Source: Clostridiales bacterium UBA1752 (GTDB lineage: Bacteria; Bacillota; Clostridia; Oscillospirales; CAG-382). From it: a stretch of 20,785 bases of DNA. The notes under the pieces are model-generated. The model worked only from the letters and a program-made list of their open reading frames with translations, made no database searches and was not told the DNA's origin. Positions 7,856-15,142 of this stretch are shown here, piece by piece; the stretch's first letter is position 1, and the number at the start of each line of letters is the position of its first letter. The stretch spans positions 47,189 to 67,973 of the forward strand of contig DCHM01000024.1 in NCBI GenBank assembly GCA_002314835.1, read 5' to 3'. The position numbers and the translations under genes are program-made.

Positions 7856-9061
7856 ATGGCAAAAGCAAAATTCGAGAGAAATAAGCCCCACGTTAACATT
7901 GGCACTATCGGCCACGTTGACCACGGCAAGACCACTCTTACCGCAGCTATTACCAAGTACCTCTCCCTCACCGACAGCACTATCGAATTCCAGGCATACG
8001 ACCAGATCGATAACGCTCCCGAAGAAAAGGCAAGAGGTATAACAATCAACACCAGACACGTTGAGTATCAGACCGATGCTCGTCACTACGCACACGTTGA
8101 CTGCCCGGGCCACGCTGACTATGTTAAAAACATGATCACCGGCGCCGCTCAGATGGACGGTGCTATCCTCGTTGTTGCAGCTACCGACGGTCCTATGCAG
8201 CAGACCCGTGAGCACATCCTGCTCGCTCGTCAGGTTGGCGTTCCCGCAATGGTAGTATTCCTCAACAAGTGCGACCTCGTTGACGACGAAGAGCTCATCG
8301 AGATCGTTGAAATGGACGTTAGAGAACTTCTCAACGAGTACGGCTTCCCCGGAGATGAAATTCCCATCGTCCGCGGTTCCGCAAGAGAAGCTCTGCTTTC
8401 TGACGACAAGGACCCTGCAGCTGCAGTTTACGCTCCTATCAAGGAACTCATGGCCGCAGTTGACAGCTACATCCCCACTCCTCCCAGAAACGACGACCTT
8501 CCCTTCCTTATGCCTGTCGAGGACGTATTCTCTATCACCGGTCGTGGCACCGTTGCTACCGGTAGAGTAGAGCGTGGTATCGTTAAGATGTCCGACATCG
8601 TTGAGATCGTTGGTTTGATGGAAGAGCCCAAAAAGACCACCATCACCGGTATCGAAATGTTCCGTAAGCTCCTTGACTTTGCAGAAGCCGGCGACAACAT
8701 CGGCTGCCTGCTCCGTGGTATCGACAAGACCGACATCGAAAGAGGTCAGGTTCTTGCAAAGCCCGGCACAATTCAGCCTCACACCAACTTCGTTGGCCAG
8801 GTTTACGTTCTGACTGAGAAGGAAGGCGGCCGTCACAAGCCCTTCTTCCCCGGCTACAGACCCCAGTTCTACTTCAGAACCACCGACGTTACCGGCAACA
8901 TCGCCCTTCCTGAAGGCGTCGAAATGTGCCGCCCCGGTGATAACGTTGATATGACCGTTGAGCTCATCACCCCTATCGCTATCGAAAAGGGCCTCCGCTT
9001 TGCTATTCGTGAAGGCGGCAGAACCGTTGGCTCCGGCGTCGTTATCGACATCATCAAGTAA
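7856..9061 (+). CDS. tuf: Elongation factor Tu
   Basis: EF-Tu delivers aminoacyl-tRNA to the ribosomal A site as a GTP complex. It is 401 aa, full length. G1 GHVDHGKT is at 19-26, switch I ends RGITIN (60-65), G3 DCPGH at 82-86 contains catalytic His86, and G4 NKCD is at 137-140. Domain 3 has EKEGGRHKPFFPGYRPQFYF and ends RFAIREGGRTVGSGVV. Small oddities are Arg67 and Gln72 in TRHVEYQT, where TAHVEYET is usual. It has its own promoter. No terminator is seen between its stop and the FMN riboswitch that starts 25 nt downstream, so the riboswitch terminator may end part of the tuf message. Confidence 0.99.
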   Translation: MAKAKFERNKPHVNIGTIGHVDHGKTTLTAAITKYLSLTDSTIEFQAYDQIDNAPEEKARGITINTRHVEYQTDARHYAHVDCPGHADYVKNMITGAAQMDGAILVVAATDGPMQQTREHILLARQVGVPAMVVFLNKCDLVDDEELIEIVEMDVRELLNEYGFPGDEIPIVRGSAREALLSDDKDPAAAVYAPIKELMAAVDSYIPTPPRNDDLPFLMPVEDVFSITGRGTVATGRVERGIVKMSDIVEIVGLMEEPKKTTITGIEMFRKLLDFAEAGDNIGCLLRGIDKTDIERGQVLAKPGTIQPHTNFVGQVYVLTEKEGGRHKPFFPGYRPQFYFRTTDVTGNIALPEGVEMCRPGDNVDMTVELITPIAIEKGLRFAIREGGRTVGSGVVIDIIK

Positions 9062-9086
9062 TTTTTAAACTTAATAAAAGTTAAGT

Positions 9087-9195
9087 ATCTTCGTGGGTGG
9101 GTGAGATTCCCTACCGGCAGTATAGTCTGCGAGCCCCTAAAGGCATGAACGGGTGTGATTCCCGTACCGACGGTGTAGTCCGGATGAGAGAAGAG
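9087..9195 (+). ncRNA. FMN riboswitch (RFN element) aptamer
   Basis: The conserved RFN blocks occur in order: GGGTGAGATTCCCTACCGGC (9097-9116), an AGTCTGCGAGCCC-like segment, GGTGTGATTCCCGTACCGAC (9152-9171), and AGTCCGGATGAGAGAAG. Stem P1 closes with CTTC near 9089-9092 against GAAG at 9190-9193. FMN binding by this class represses downstream riboflavin genes. Here the output is the terminator at 9214-9245 and the target is ribU. Confidence 0.95.
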
Positions 9196-9213
9196 AGATT
9201 ACAGGTCAATTTT

Positions 9214-9245
9214 CCCCACGAGCATATAGCTCGTGGGGATTTTTG
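9214..9245 (+). terminator. Riboswitch-controlled intrinsic terminator before ribU
   Basis: A perfect 10-bp stem (CCCCACGAGC 9214-9223 with GCTCGTGGGG 9229-9238) has a 5-nt loop and is followed by ATTTTTGTTATTT. Its 5' arm (9215-9221) is also fully complementary to aptamer bases 9091-9097, which gives a plausible antiterminator. Confidence 0.9.
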
Positions 9246-9261
9246 TTATTTGAGGCGTATA

Positions 9262-9855
9262 ATGAATGACAAAACACGCAAAATAGCCATCGTCGGCGTT
9301 ATGTCCGCGCTCGCGTCGGTGCTGATGATGCTCGATTTCCCTATCGGCTTGGTGCCGGGATTTATAAAATTTGACTTTTCCGACGTGCCTGCACTTATGA
9401 CCGCGTTTGCGCTCGGTCCTGCGTGGGGGTGCATCGTTTCTTTGATAAAAAACCTCGTCAACGTCGTAGTTACTCAGTCGGCAGGCATCGGCGAGCTGTC
9501 AAACCTCGCCATGTCGGTTTCGCTCGTGCTGCCCGCAGGGCTTGCTTATAAGTACCTGCCGCGCAAAAAAGGCTCGCTCGTTATTTCGTCGGTGATAGGC
9601 ACCGCGTGCATGGCGGCGATAAGCGTACCCGTCAATTACTTTGTCGTTTTTCCGTTTTATTCCGCCGCCTACGGTATGCCGATAGAGGTGATAATCGGGG
9701 CGTTTGAGGCACTTTACGCACCCGTCGATAACCTATTAAAGGTCATACTGATAGTCATGGTGCCGTTTAATCTTTTTAAGGGCGCGGTGGCAACGGCGCT
9801 CGGCGCGATAATCTATAATCGGCTGAACCCGATAATTTTCAAAAAAAACAGTTGA
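9262..9855 (+). CDS. ribU: Riboflavin ECF transporter S-component RibU
   Basis: This is the membrane substrate-binding subunit of an energy-coupling-factor importer for riboflavin. The ATG at 9262 gives 197 aa. It lies after the riboswitch terminator and 6 nt after GAGG (9252-9255). Farther upstream in-frame starts would run through the riboswitch and are rejected. Hydrophobic helices fill most of the chain. RibU-like features are the early small-residue helix (MSALASV), FIKFDFSDVPAL (34-45), FALGPAWG (49-56), SLIKNLVN (60-67) and the GELSN segment. The shared ECF module (EcfA, EcfA', EcfT) is not in the window. FMN feedback through the riboswitch supports the substrate. The stop codon overlaps the next promoter's -35 box. 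Confidence 0.93.
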   Translation: MNDKTRKIAIVGVMSALASVLMMLDFPIGLVPGFIKFDFSDVPALMTAFALGPAWGCIVSLIKNLVNVVVTQSAGIGELSNLAMSVSLVLPAGLAYKYLPRKKGSLVISSVIGTACMAAISVPVNYFVVFPFYSAAYGMPIEVIIGAFEALYAPVDNLLKVILIVMVPFNLFKGAVATALGAIIYNRLNPIIFKKNS

Positions 9856-9880
9856 CAAGTCGTATTTGCCGTGTTATAAT
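9852..9880 (+). promoter_or_regulatory. Consensus promoter for the T-box/ABC transporter operon
   Basis: TTGACA (9852-9857), a 17-bp spacer and TATAAT (9875-9880) match consensus exactly. The -35 box includes the ribU stop codon TGA (9853-9855). Transcription would start near 9887, just before T-box stem I. Confidence 0.88.
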
Positions 9881-9899
9881 TGCTCATAATTTTTAAATA

Positions 9900-10167
9900 A
9901 ACCGTTGATAAAGAGTAGTAAGCTACGATTCAGCCAATGAGAGAGCCGCAGGCGGTGTGATTGCGACAGGTGTGGCGTAGTCCGAATGGACTTTTGAGGG
10001 CGAGCGGAAAAGGCTATTTGCCTTAGTATGCGAGACGGAGGGCTCACCGTGATAGGAGCCGGCGTATGATAGTACGCAGCGAGAGGACGTGCAAACCACG
10101 TCAAGCCGGGTGGCAACGCAGGATATATCCTGTCCCAGCAGAGATGCTTTTGGGACGGGATTTTTTT
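9900..10167 (+). ncRNA. T-box leader, Trp specifier (TGG)
   Basis: This leader senses uncharged tRNA. Stem I begins with the AAAGAGTAGTA element near 9910. A helix CTACG/CGTAG (9923-9927 with 9976-9980) borders the specifier loop CCGAATGGACTTTTGAGG, placing the specifier codon TGG (Trp) at 9987-9989. The T-box sequence GGGTGGCAACGCAGG (10108-10122) forms the antiterminator: GGG pairs with CCC and GCAGGA with TCCTGT, leaving the bulge TGGCAAC. The bulge bases TGGC match a GCCA tRNA 3' end, as expected for tRNA-Trp with discriminator G73. It covers the whole gap between ribU and the lipoprotein gene. Confidence 0.95.
10127..10167 (+). terminator. T-box intrinsic terminator
   Basis: ATCCTGTCCCA (10127-10137) pairs with TGGGACGGGAT (10151-10161) with one G-U pair. 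A short inner GCA/TGC helix lies in the loop, and T7 follows (10161-10167). The 5' arm is shared with the T-box antiterminator, the standard T-box switch. Confidence 0.95.
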
Positions 10168-10191
10168 ATACAAAAAAGAGAGGTAATCACT

Positions 10192-11202
10192 ATGAAAAAA
10201 CTGGTATCTATCCTTTTGACAGTCGTTTTTGTCTGTATGGCGCTCGCGTCCTGCACACAGCAAAAGCAGGAGGGCACCTACGTTATCGGCATCTGCAACT
10301 ACGTCGATGATGCGTCGCTCAATCAGATAGTTGACAGCATCAGAGCCGAGCTAAAGGCAGTCGCAGGCGACAAAATCGTCGTCAAGTACGACAACTGCGG
10401 CGCAGACGCCAACATCCTAAACCAGATTATCAATAATTTTATCACCGAAAAGGTTGACCTTATGGTAGCCGTTGCGACGCCCGTCGCCATAGCTATGCAG
10501 GCTGCAACCGAGGACAACGGCATACCCGTTATCTTTGCGGCAGTCAGTGACCCCGTTGCGGCAGGCTTGGTCGAAACTCTCGAAGCTCCCGGCTCCAACC
10601 TCAGCGGCTCGTCCGACTATCTCGACGCCAATGGTTTGCTCGACCTTGTATTTCAGGCAGTTCCCGACGCTACTAAGATAGGTCTGCTATACGACGTCGG
10701 ACAGGATTCGTCCAAGACCTCGATCGACGCGGCACAAAAATATCTCGCGGCAAAGGGCGTACAGATCATAAGCCACACCGGCTCTACGGTTGACGAAATC
10801 ACTCTCGCTACAAACGCCATGGTAGCCGACGGGGTTGACGCGGTATTTACGCCTACAGACAACACCGTAATGAAATCCGAGCTCGCTATATACGAAATCT
10901 TGCGCGACGCAGGCATACCTCACTTTGGCGGTGCGGACGCTTTTGCGCTCAACGGCGCATTCTGTGGCTACGGTGTCGATTACGTTGCACTCGGCACGGT
11001 CACGGGAGATATGATTTGCCGCGTGCTTATCGACGGCGAGGACATATCCACTATGCCGGTCGAAACTCTGCACGGTGGCACAGCCACCGTCAACACCGAG
11101 ACCTGCGAAGCTATCGGATATAATTTTGAAGACATAAAGGCAAAGTTTTTGACCGTGGCTGAGAGCGTAAAGGAAATCACCACCGCCGACAGCTTTGATT
11201 GA
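10192..11202 (+). CDS. trpX: ABC transporter substrate-binding lipoprotein, probable tryptophan binder
   Basis: This is the substrate-binding subunit of an ABC importer in the ABC_sub_bind family. The ATG at 10192 gives 336 aa. It lies just beyond the T-box terminator and 8 nt after AGAGGT. An upstream in-frame ATG at 10066 would translate the leader and is rejected. The N-terminus is a lipoprotein signal: MKK, a hydrophobic stretch and the lipobox LASC with Cys21. Family-like segments follow: AVATPVAIAMQAAT, FAAVSDPVAAGLV, SNLSGSSDY, DAVFTPTDNTV and YGVDYVALG. The family also serves other substrates. Tryptophan is inferred from the TGG-specifier T-box upstream, as in known trpXYZ operons. 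The permease follows after 7 nt. Confidence 0.88.
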   Translation: MKKLVSILLTVVFVCMALASCTQQKQEGTYVIGICNYVDDASLNQIVDSIRAELKAVAGDKIVVKYDNCGADANILNQIINNFITEKVDLMVAVATPVAIAMQAATEDNGIPVIFAAVSDPVAAGLVETLEAPGSNLSGSSDYLDANGLLDLVFQAVPDATKIGLLYDVGQDSSKTSIDAAQKYLAAKGVQIISHTGSTVDEITLATNAMVADGVDAVFTPTDNTVMKSELAIYEILRDAGIPHFGGADAFALNGAFCGYGVDYVALGTVTGDMICRVLIDGEDISTMPVETLHGGTATVNTETCEAIGYNFEDIKAKFLTVAESVKEITTADSFD

Positions 11203-11209
11203 TTAAATA

Positions 11210-12136
11210 ATGACTATCCAAACCATCCTTGATTTGCTCGGCTCGACTGCAGAGCTGGGCTTGATAAGCGGACTTACCGTGCTGTCGCTGTTTTTGAGCT
11301 ATTCGATGCTCGGAGTGTGCGACCTTTCGACCGACGGATGCTTTACTCTCGGCGCGACGGTCGGAGCGGTCGTTGCGGTAGCAGGACATCCTTACCTTTC
11401 ACTCGTCGCCGCGATGGCGGCAGGCGCCGTTTCGGGCTTTGTCACCGCTTTTTTGCAAACTAAAATGGGCATCAACAGCCTGCTCTCGGGCATTATCGTA
11501 AATACCGCGCTGTATTCAGTCAATATCGCCATAATGGGCGGCGCTTCGCTCATTAACTTAAATAAGGTAACAACGGTATTTACCGATTTTAAGGAGCTGC
11601 TTGCTCCTATCGGCCTCGGCGCGCAAAACAAGCTCTTTGTCGGACTGGTTTTTGCCGCCGCAGTCGCAGTTTTGCTTGGTGTTTTCCTCAAAACGCGCCT
11701 CGGCTACGCTATACGCGCAACGGGCGATAACCCGATAATGGTTAGCTCGTCCTCGATTAACCCTCATTTTACCACGATTATCGGGCTGACCGTTTCGGGC
11801 AGTATAACGGCGCTTTCGGGCTGTCTGCTCGCACAAATGCAAAAGTCCGCCAATATCGACATCGGCACGGGTATGGTGACGGTTGCGCTCGCTTCGCTGC
11901 TGATGGGCGGCGCATTTATGAGCAAGCGCAGGATGCCGCTCAGACTGCTCGGCATGCTCGTCGGTTCGTTTGCATTCAGGCTCGTATTTACTATCGCACT
12001 GAGATTTGACATCCCTGCGTTTATGCTGAGAGCCGTTTCGGCGGTCATAGTAGTTATCGCCATCAGTGCGCCATACATCAAGAGCCGCCTGCCGTTTATC
12101 AAGAGATATATGGAGGCTAAGAAACACAAATGCTGA
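11210..12136 (+). CDS. trpY: ABC transporter permease, probable tryptophan importer
   Basis: This membrane subunit (308 aa) is of the branched-chain-amino-acid permease type (BPD_transp_2). Repeated hydrophobic stretches suggest about eight helices. The conserved early segment DLSTDGCFTLGA (38-49) and the cytoplasmic loop GYAIRATGDNP (165-175), which contacts the ATPase, are typical. No Shine-Dalgarno sequence is visible before ATG 11210, only AT-rich sequence, so initiation is probably coupled to the lipoprotein gene ending 7 nt earlier. It overlaps the ATPase gene by 7 nt (ATGCTGA). Substrate assignment rests on the T-box and gene order. Confidence 0.88.
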   Translation: MTIQTILDLLGSTAELGLISGLTVLSLFLSYSMLGVCDLSTDGCFTLGATVGAVVAVAGHPYLSLVAAMAAGAVSGFVTAFLQTKMGINSLLSGIIVNTALYSVNIAIMGGASLINLNKVTTVFTDFKELLAPIGLGAQNKLFVGLVFAAAVAVLLGVFLKTRLGYAIRATGDNPIMVSSSSINPHFTTIIGLTVSGSITALSGCLLAQMQKSANIDIGTGMVTVALASLLMGGAFMSKRRMPLRLLGMLVGSFAFRLVFTIALRFDIPAFMLRAVSAVIVVIAISAPYIKSRLPFIKRYMEAKKHKC

Positions 12137-12915
12137 CACTGAGTAACGTAAACAAAACCTTTAATATCGGCACGGTCAGTGAAAAAAAGGCGCTCCGAAA
12201 CATCAACCTCGAGGTCGCAGACGGTGAGTTTATCACGTTAATCGGCACCAACGGCGCAGGCAAATCGACGCTATTTAACGCCATCGCAGGCTCGTTTATC
12301 ACCGACACCGGCTCGATAATCCTCGACGGTACCGATATTACGCTGATGCCCGACCACAAGCGGGCACGCAGCATCGGCAGACTGTTTCAGGACCCCAAAT
12401 TCGGCACCGCGCCCAATATGACGATAGAGCAAAACCTGCTCATGGCGGCAGGTCACGGCGGCTGGATGTCGATAGCCAACAAGTCTGACAAAAAGAAGGT
12501 CAGAGAGTGCGTCGCACGCCTCGAAATGGGGCTCGAGGACCGTATGGACCAGCTCGTCGGCTCGCTTTCGGGCGGACAGAGACAGGCGCTCACGCTGATG
12601 ATGGCTACGGTAAATCCGCCAAAGCTGTTGCTATTGGACGAATGTACCGCCGCGCTCGACCCGAGCACCGCCGCCAAGGTGCTGTCGCTCATCAAGCAAA
12701 CGGTTAGTGAGCAAAAGCTCACCTGCCTTATGATAACCCACGATATGCAGATGGCGCTTGATTACGGCAACCGCACTCTGATGATGAACGGCGGCAGCAT
12801 AATCCTCGACATAAGCGGCGAGGAAAGAGACAATATGACCGTGCAGGGCTTGCTAGACAGATTTAAGCAGGTCTGCGGCAACGGTCTGATGAACGACAGA
12901 ATGTTGCTCGGCTGA
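12130..12915 (+). CDS. trpZ: ABC transporter ATPase, probable tryptophan importer
   Basis: This is the nucleotide-binding subunit (261 aa) that powers the importer. Walker A GTNGAGKST is at 39-47, signature LSGGQ at 146-150, Walker B LLLLDE at 166-171 with catalytic Glu171, and H-loop His204 in MITHDMQMAL. The start overlaps the permease stop. GGAGG at 12112-12116 is 13 nt upstream, slightly far. No terminator follows before the glycoside hydrolase gene, so the T-box transcript may continue into it. Confidence 0.9.
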   Translation: MLTLSNVNKTFNIGTVSEKKALRNINLEVADGEFITLIGTNGAGKSTLFNAIAGSFITDTGSIILDGTDITLMPDHKRARSIGRLFQDPKFGTAPNMTIEQNLLMAAGHGGWMSIANKSDKKKVRECVARLEMGLEDRMDQLVGSLSGGQRQALTLMMATVNPPKLLLLDECTAALDPSTAAKVLSLIKQTVSEQKLTCLMITHDMQMALDYGNRTLMMNGGSIILDISGEERDNMTVQGLLDRFKQVCGNGLMNDRMLLG

Positions 12916-12963
12916 TAAACGGTTGATTTTTACTGCAAATAACGCAAAATAGGGGAGGAAACT

Positions 12964-15093
12964 ATGCTCTCTGCCGTATGGATTACTACACCCGAGATAC
13001 CCGATATGTTGCCTGACACCTTTAAGTACGGCGACAGGAGCGTGTATTTTAGGCATGAGTTTACGCTGAATAACGTCCCTGCAAAAGCCGTTATTAAGCT
13101 ATGCGTTCTCGGCCTCGGCGTTTGCAATATTAACGGCACTGCAGTTACAGACGACGTCCTCACGACACCGTTTACCGCATACGACAAAAGGGTGATATAT
13201 CGGACTTTTGACGTTACAAAGCTGTTAAAACAGGGCAAAAACGCCATCGGCATCCACGCTGGCAACGGGTTTTACAACAGCAACATGCGCACGTGGAATG
13301 ATTGCATGGCGCCGTGGAGAGACAAGCCAAAGGCGATAGCAGAGCTGTGCATAACGTTTGCCGACGGCAGTAATACGGTCGTTTGCAGCAGCAAGGACTG
13401 GCGCACTGCGCTCGGCCCCTGCCTTTATAATCAGATGCGACAGGGAGAAATATTTGACGCCAATCTGATACAAAAGGGCTACGACAGCCCGTGCTTTGAC
13501 GATACAAAATGGGCAAAAGTCAAGCTCGCACACGCTCCGGGCGGCGTTTTGTCCGACGAAGAAACTACACCTATCAGAATAACCGAAACACTAAAGCCGG
13601 TGAGCGTCAAAGACGGCGTTTATGATTTCGGCGTCAACATCAGCGGATGGGTAAAAATCAAGCTAAACGGCATCAAGGGGCAGACAATCGGCATAACTTA
13701 CGGCGAAGCTTTTAAAAACGAGACCGAGTTTACAGACGAGAGCCGCACCTTTACCATTACCGAAAACCTGCCTTTGCACGCCGCCTGCAAGTATATTTGC
13801 AGTGGTGAAAAGGGTGAGACCTACGCTCCGACCTTCTGCTATTTCGGATTCAGATACGTAAAAATCGACAACGCACCCGACGGGCTCGAGGTCGAGGCGC
13901 AGTTTGTGCACACTGCGTTTGATACCGTCGGACGCTTTGAGTGCAGTGACGGTATGCTGAATAAGCTGCACGACGCGTCTGTCAGAGCGATAAAATCAAA
14001 CTTTGTCGGCATACCCACAGACTGCCCTCACCGTGAGCAAAACGGCTGGACGGGGGATGCACTCTTCAGCATAGGCGAAACACTGCTCAATTTTGACGCG
14101 ACCGACGCATACCGCAAGTGGCTGAGAGACTTTATCGACGTTCAGAGACCGAGCGGACAACTGCCCGGGATAGTTCCTTGCGCAGGCTGGGGTTACAACT
14201 GGGGCTCGGGACCTGCGTGGGATTCGGCGTTTATACTCATTCCATACACGATATACACCCATACCAAAAATACGGATATTATCAAAGAGCTGTGGCAAAA
14301 CATGGCGCTGTATATGAGCTATTTTGAGTCGATGGCTGACGGATATATAGCCGATTTCGGTCTCGGCGACTGGTGCCCGGTTGATACAAAAGACGTCTGC
14401 CCGACAGCGATAACCGATACGGCGTACCTTTTTGCCGACGCCGTCGCAATGTCAAGGATGGCAAGGCTTATCGGCAAAGATTCGTCGCATTGGGACGAGC
14501 TTGCTCTTAAAGTAAAAGCGGCGTGGAAAGCGGCTTTTTGGCAAAATAAAACATACGAGCACTACCAGACTTACTGGGCGTGCGCCGTTTATCAGGGACT
14601 GCTGGACGCAGACGAAGCAAAATACGCCTCGTCCAAGCTCGCAGAGCTGGTAGCTATAAACGGCTATCACATAAACTGCGGTGTTTTGGGTGCAAAATAT
14701 ATTTTTGACGCTTTGTCTGACTACGGCTATGCCGACGTCGCATACAAAATGGCGACTAATCCCACTTATCCGAGTTACGCTTACTGGATAAACAGCGGAA
14801 TGACGACGCTTTGTGAGACGTGGAATATGAATTCCTCGCTCAATCACCACATGTTCAGCGAAATAGACGACTGGCTGTATCGCCATGTCGCAGGCATCGA
14901 GTTTGGCGACGACGGGCTCGTTATAGCGCCTAAAATCATTGACGGCATTGACTGGGTTAAGGCCGCCGTCCGCGGTGTAAGTATAGAGAGGCAGCAAAAT
15001 CGCATTTCGCTCGTCATAGATAGACAAGCAACGCTGTTGCTTTGCGGCAAAGCAACGCCTTTGGAAAAAGGCAATTATTATTTTACCGTATAA
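12964..15093 (+). CDS. GH78 alpha-L-rhamnosidase-like glycoside hydrolase
   Basis: The protein (709 aa) resembles family GH78 inverting alpha-L-rhamnosidases, which remove terminal rhamnose from plant glycosides or polysaccharides. The N-terminal third matches the Bac_rhamnosid_N type beta domain (around YFRHEFTL to NAIGIHAGNGFYN). The (alpha/alpha)6 catalytic domain starts near residue 315. PTDCPHREQNGWTGDA (351-366) supplies the likely general acid Glu358. GMTTLCETWN (612-621) supplies the likely general base Glu618, where family members usually have WE rather than CE. SLNHHMFSE follows, as in the family. There is no signal peptide, so it probably acts in the cytoplasm on imported oligosaccharides or glycosides. 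GGGGAGG (12952-12958) precedes the ATG. It is shorter than many GH78 enzymes. The exact substrate is unknown. Confidence 0.85.
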   Translation: MLSAVWITTPEIPDMLPDTFKYGDRSVYFRHEFTLNNVPAKAVIKLCVLGLGVCNINGTAVTDDVLTTPFTAYDKRVIYRTFDVTKLLKQGKNAIGIHAGNGFYNSNMRTWNDCMAPWRDKPKAIAELCITFADGSNTVVCSSKDWRTALGPCLYNQMRQGEIFDANLIQKGYDSPCFDDTKWAKVKLAHAPGGVLSDEETTPIRITETLKPVSVKDGVYDFGVNISGWVKIKLNGIKGQTIGITYGEAFKNETEFTDESRTFTITENLPLHAACKYICSGEKGETYAPTFCYFGFRYVKIDNAPDGLEVEAQFVHTAFDTVGRFECSDGMLNKLHDASVRAIKSNFVGIPTDCPHREQNGWTGDALFSIGETLLNFDATDAYRKWLRDFIDVQRPSGQLPGIVPCAGWGYNWGSGPAWDSAFILIPYTIYTHTKNTDIIKELWQNMALYMSYFESMADGYIADFGLGDWCPVDTKDVCPTAITDTAYLFADAVAMSRMARLIGKDSSHWDELALKVKAAWKAAFWQNKTYEHYQTYWACAVYQGLLDADEAKYASSKLAELVAINGYHINCGVLGAKYIFDALSDYGYADVAYKMATNPTYPSYAYWINSGMTTLCETWNMNSSLNHHMFSEIDDWLYRHVAGIEFGDDGLVIAPKIIDGIDWVKAAVRGVSIERQQNRISLVIDRQATLLLCGKATPLEKGNYYFTV

Positions 15094-15094
15094 C

Positions 15095-15132
15095 AAAAAA
15101 GGCTTTTGCGATGTCGCAAAAGCCTTATTTCT
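15095..15132. terminator. Bidirectional terminator between the GH78 gene and ackA
   Basis: Thirteen-base arms (15099-15111 and 15114-15126) form a perfect stem. An A-run (15095-15100) precedes it, which is a U-tract for minus-strand transcripts, and ATTTCTTTT follows on the plus strand. It serves both convergent genes. Confidence 0.9.
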
Positions 15133-15142
15133 TTTGAGTTAA

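Noticed and set aside
7829..8836. 335-codon open frame opposite tuf
   Set aside because: Antisense shadow of a strongly biased gene; its translation has no family features.
9142..9151. Ten-base GGCATGAACG shared by the FMN riboswitch and the rplS leader (18592-18601)
   Set aside because: In the riboswitch it is part of the aptamer, but the rplS leader lacks the other RFN blocks, so the match is most likely chance.
9097..9261. Extended N-terminus for ribU
   Set aside because: It overlaps the FMN riboswitch and its terminator; the membrane protein starts at 9262 after GAGG.
10066..10191. Extended N-terminus for the lipoprotein gene
   Set aside because: It would translate the T-box antiterminator and terminator; the lipoprotein signal begins at 10192 after a proper ribosome binding site.
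12923..12951. Possible promoter before the GH78 gene (TTGATT with AAAATA at 17 bp)
   Set aside because: The -10 match is poor and transcription would start at or past the ribosome binding site.
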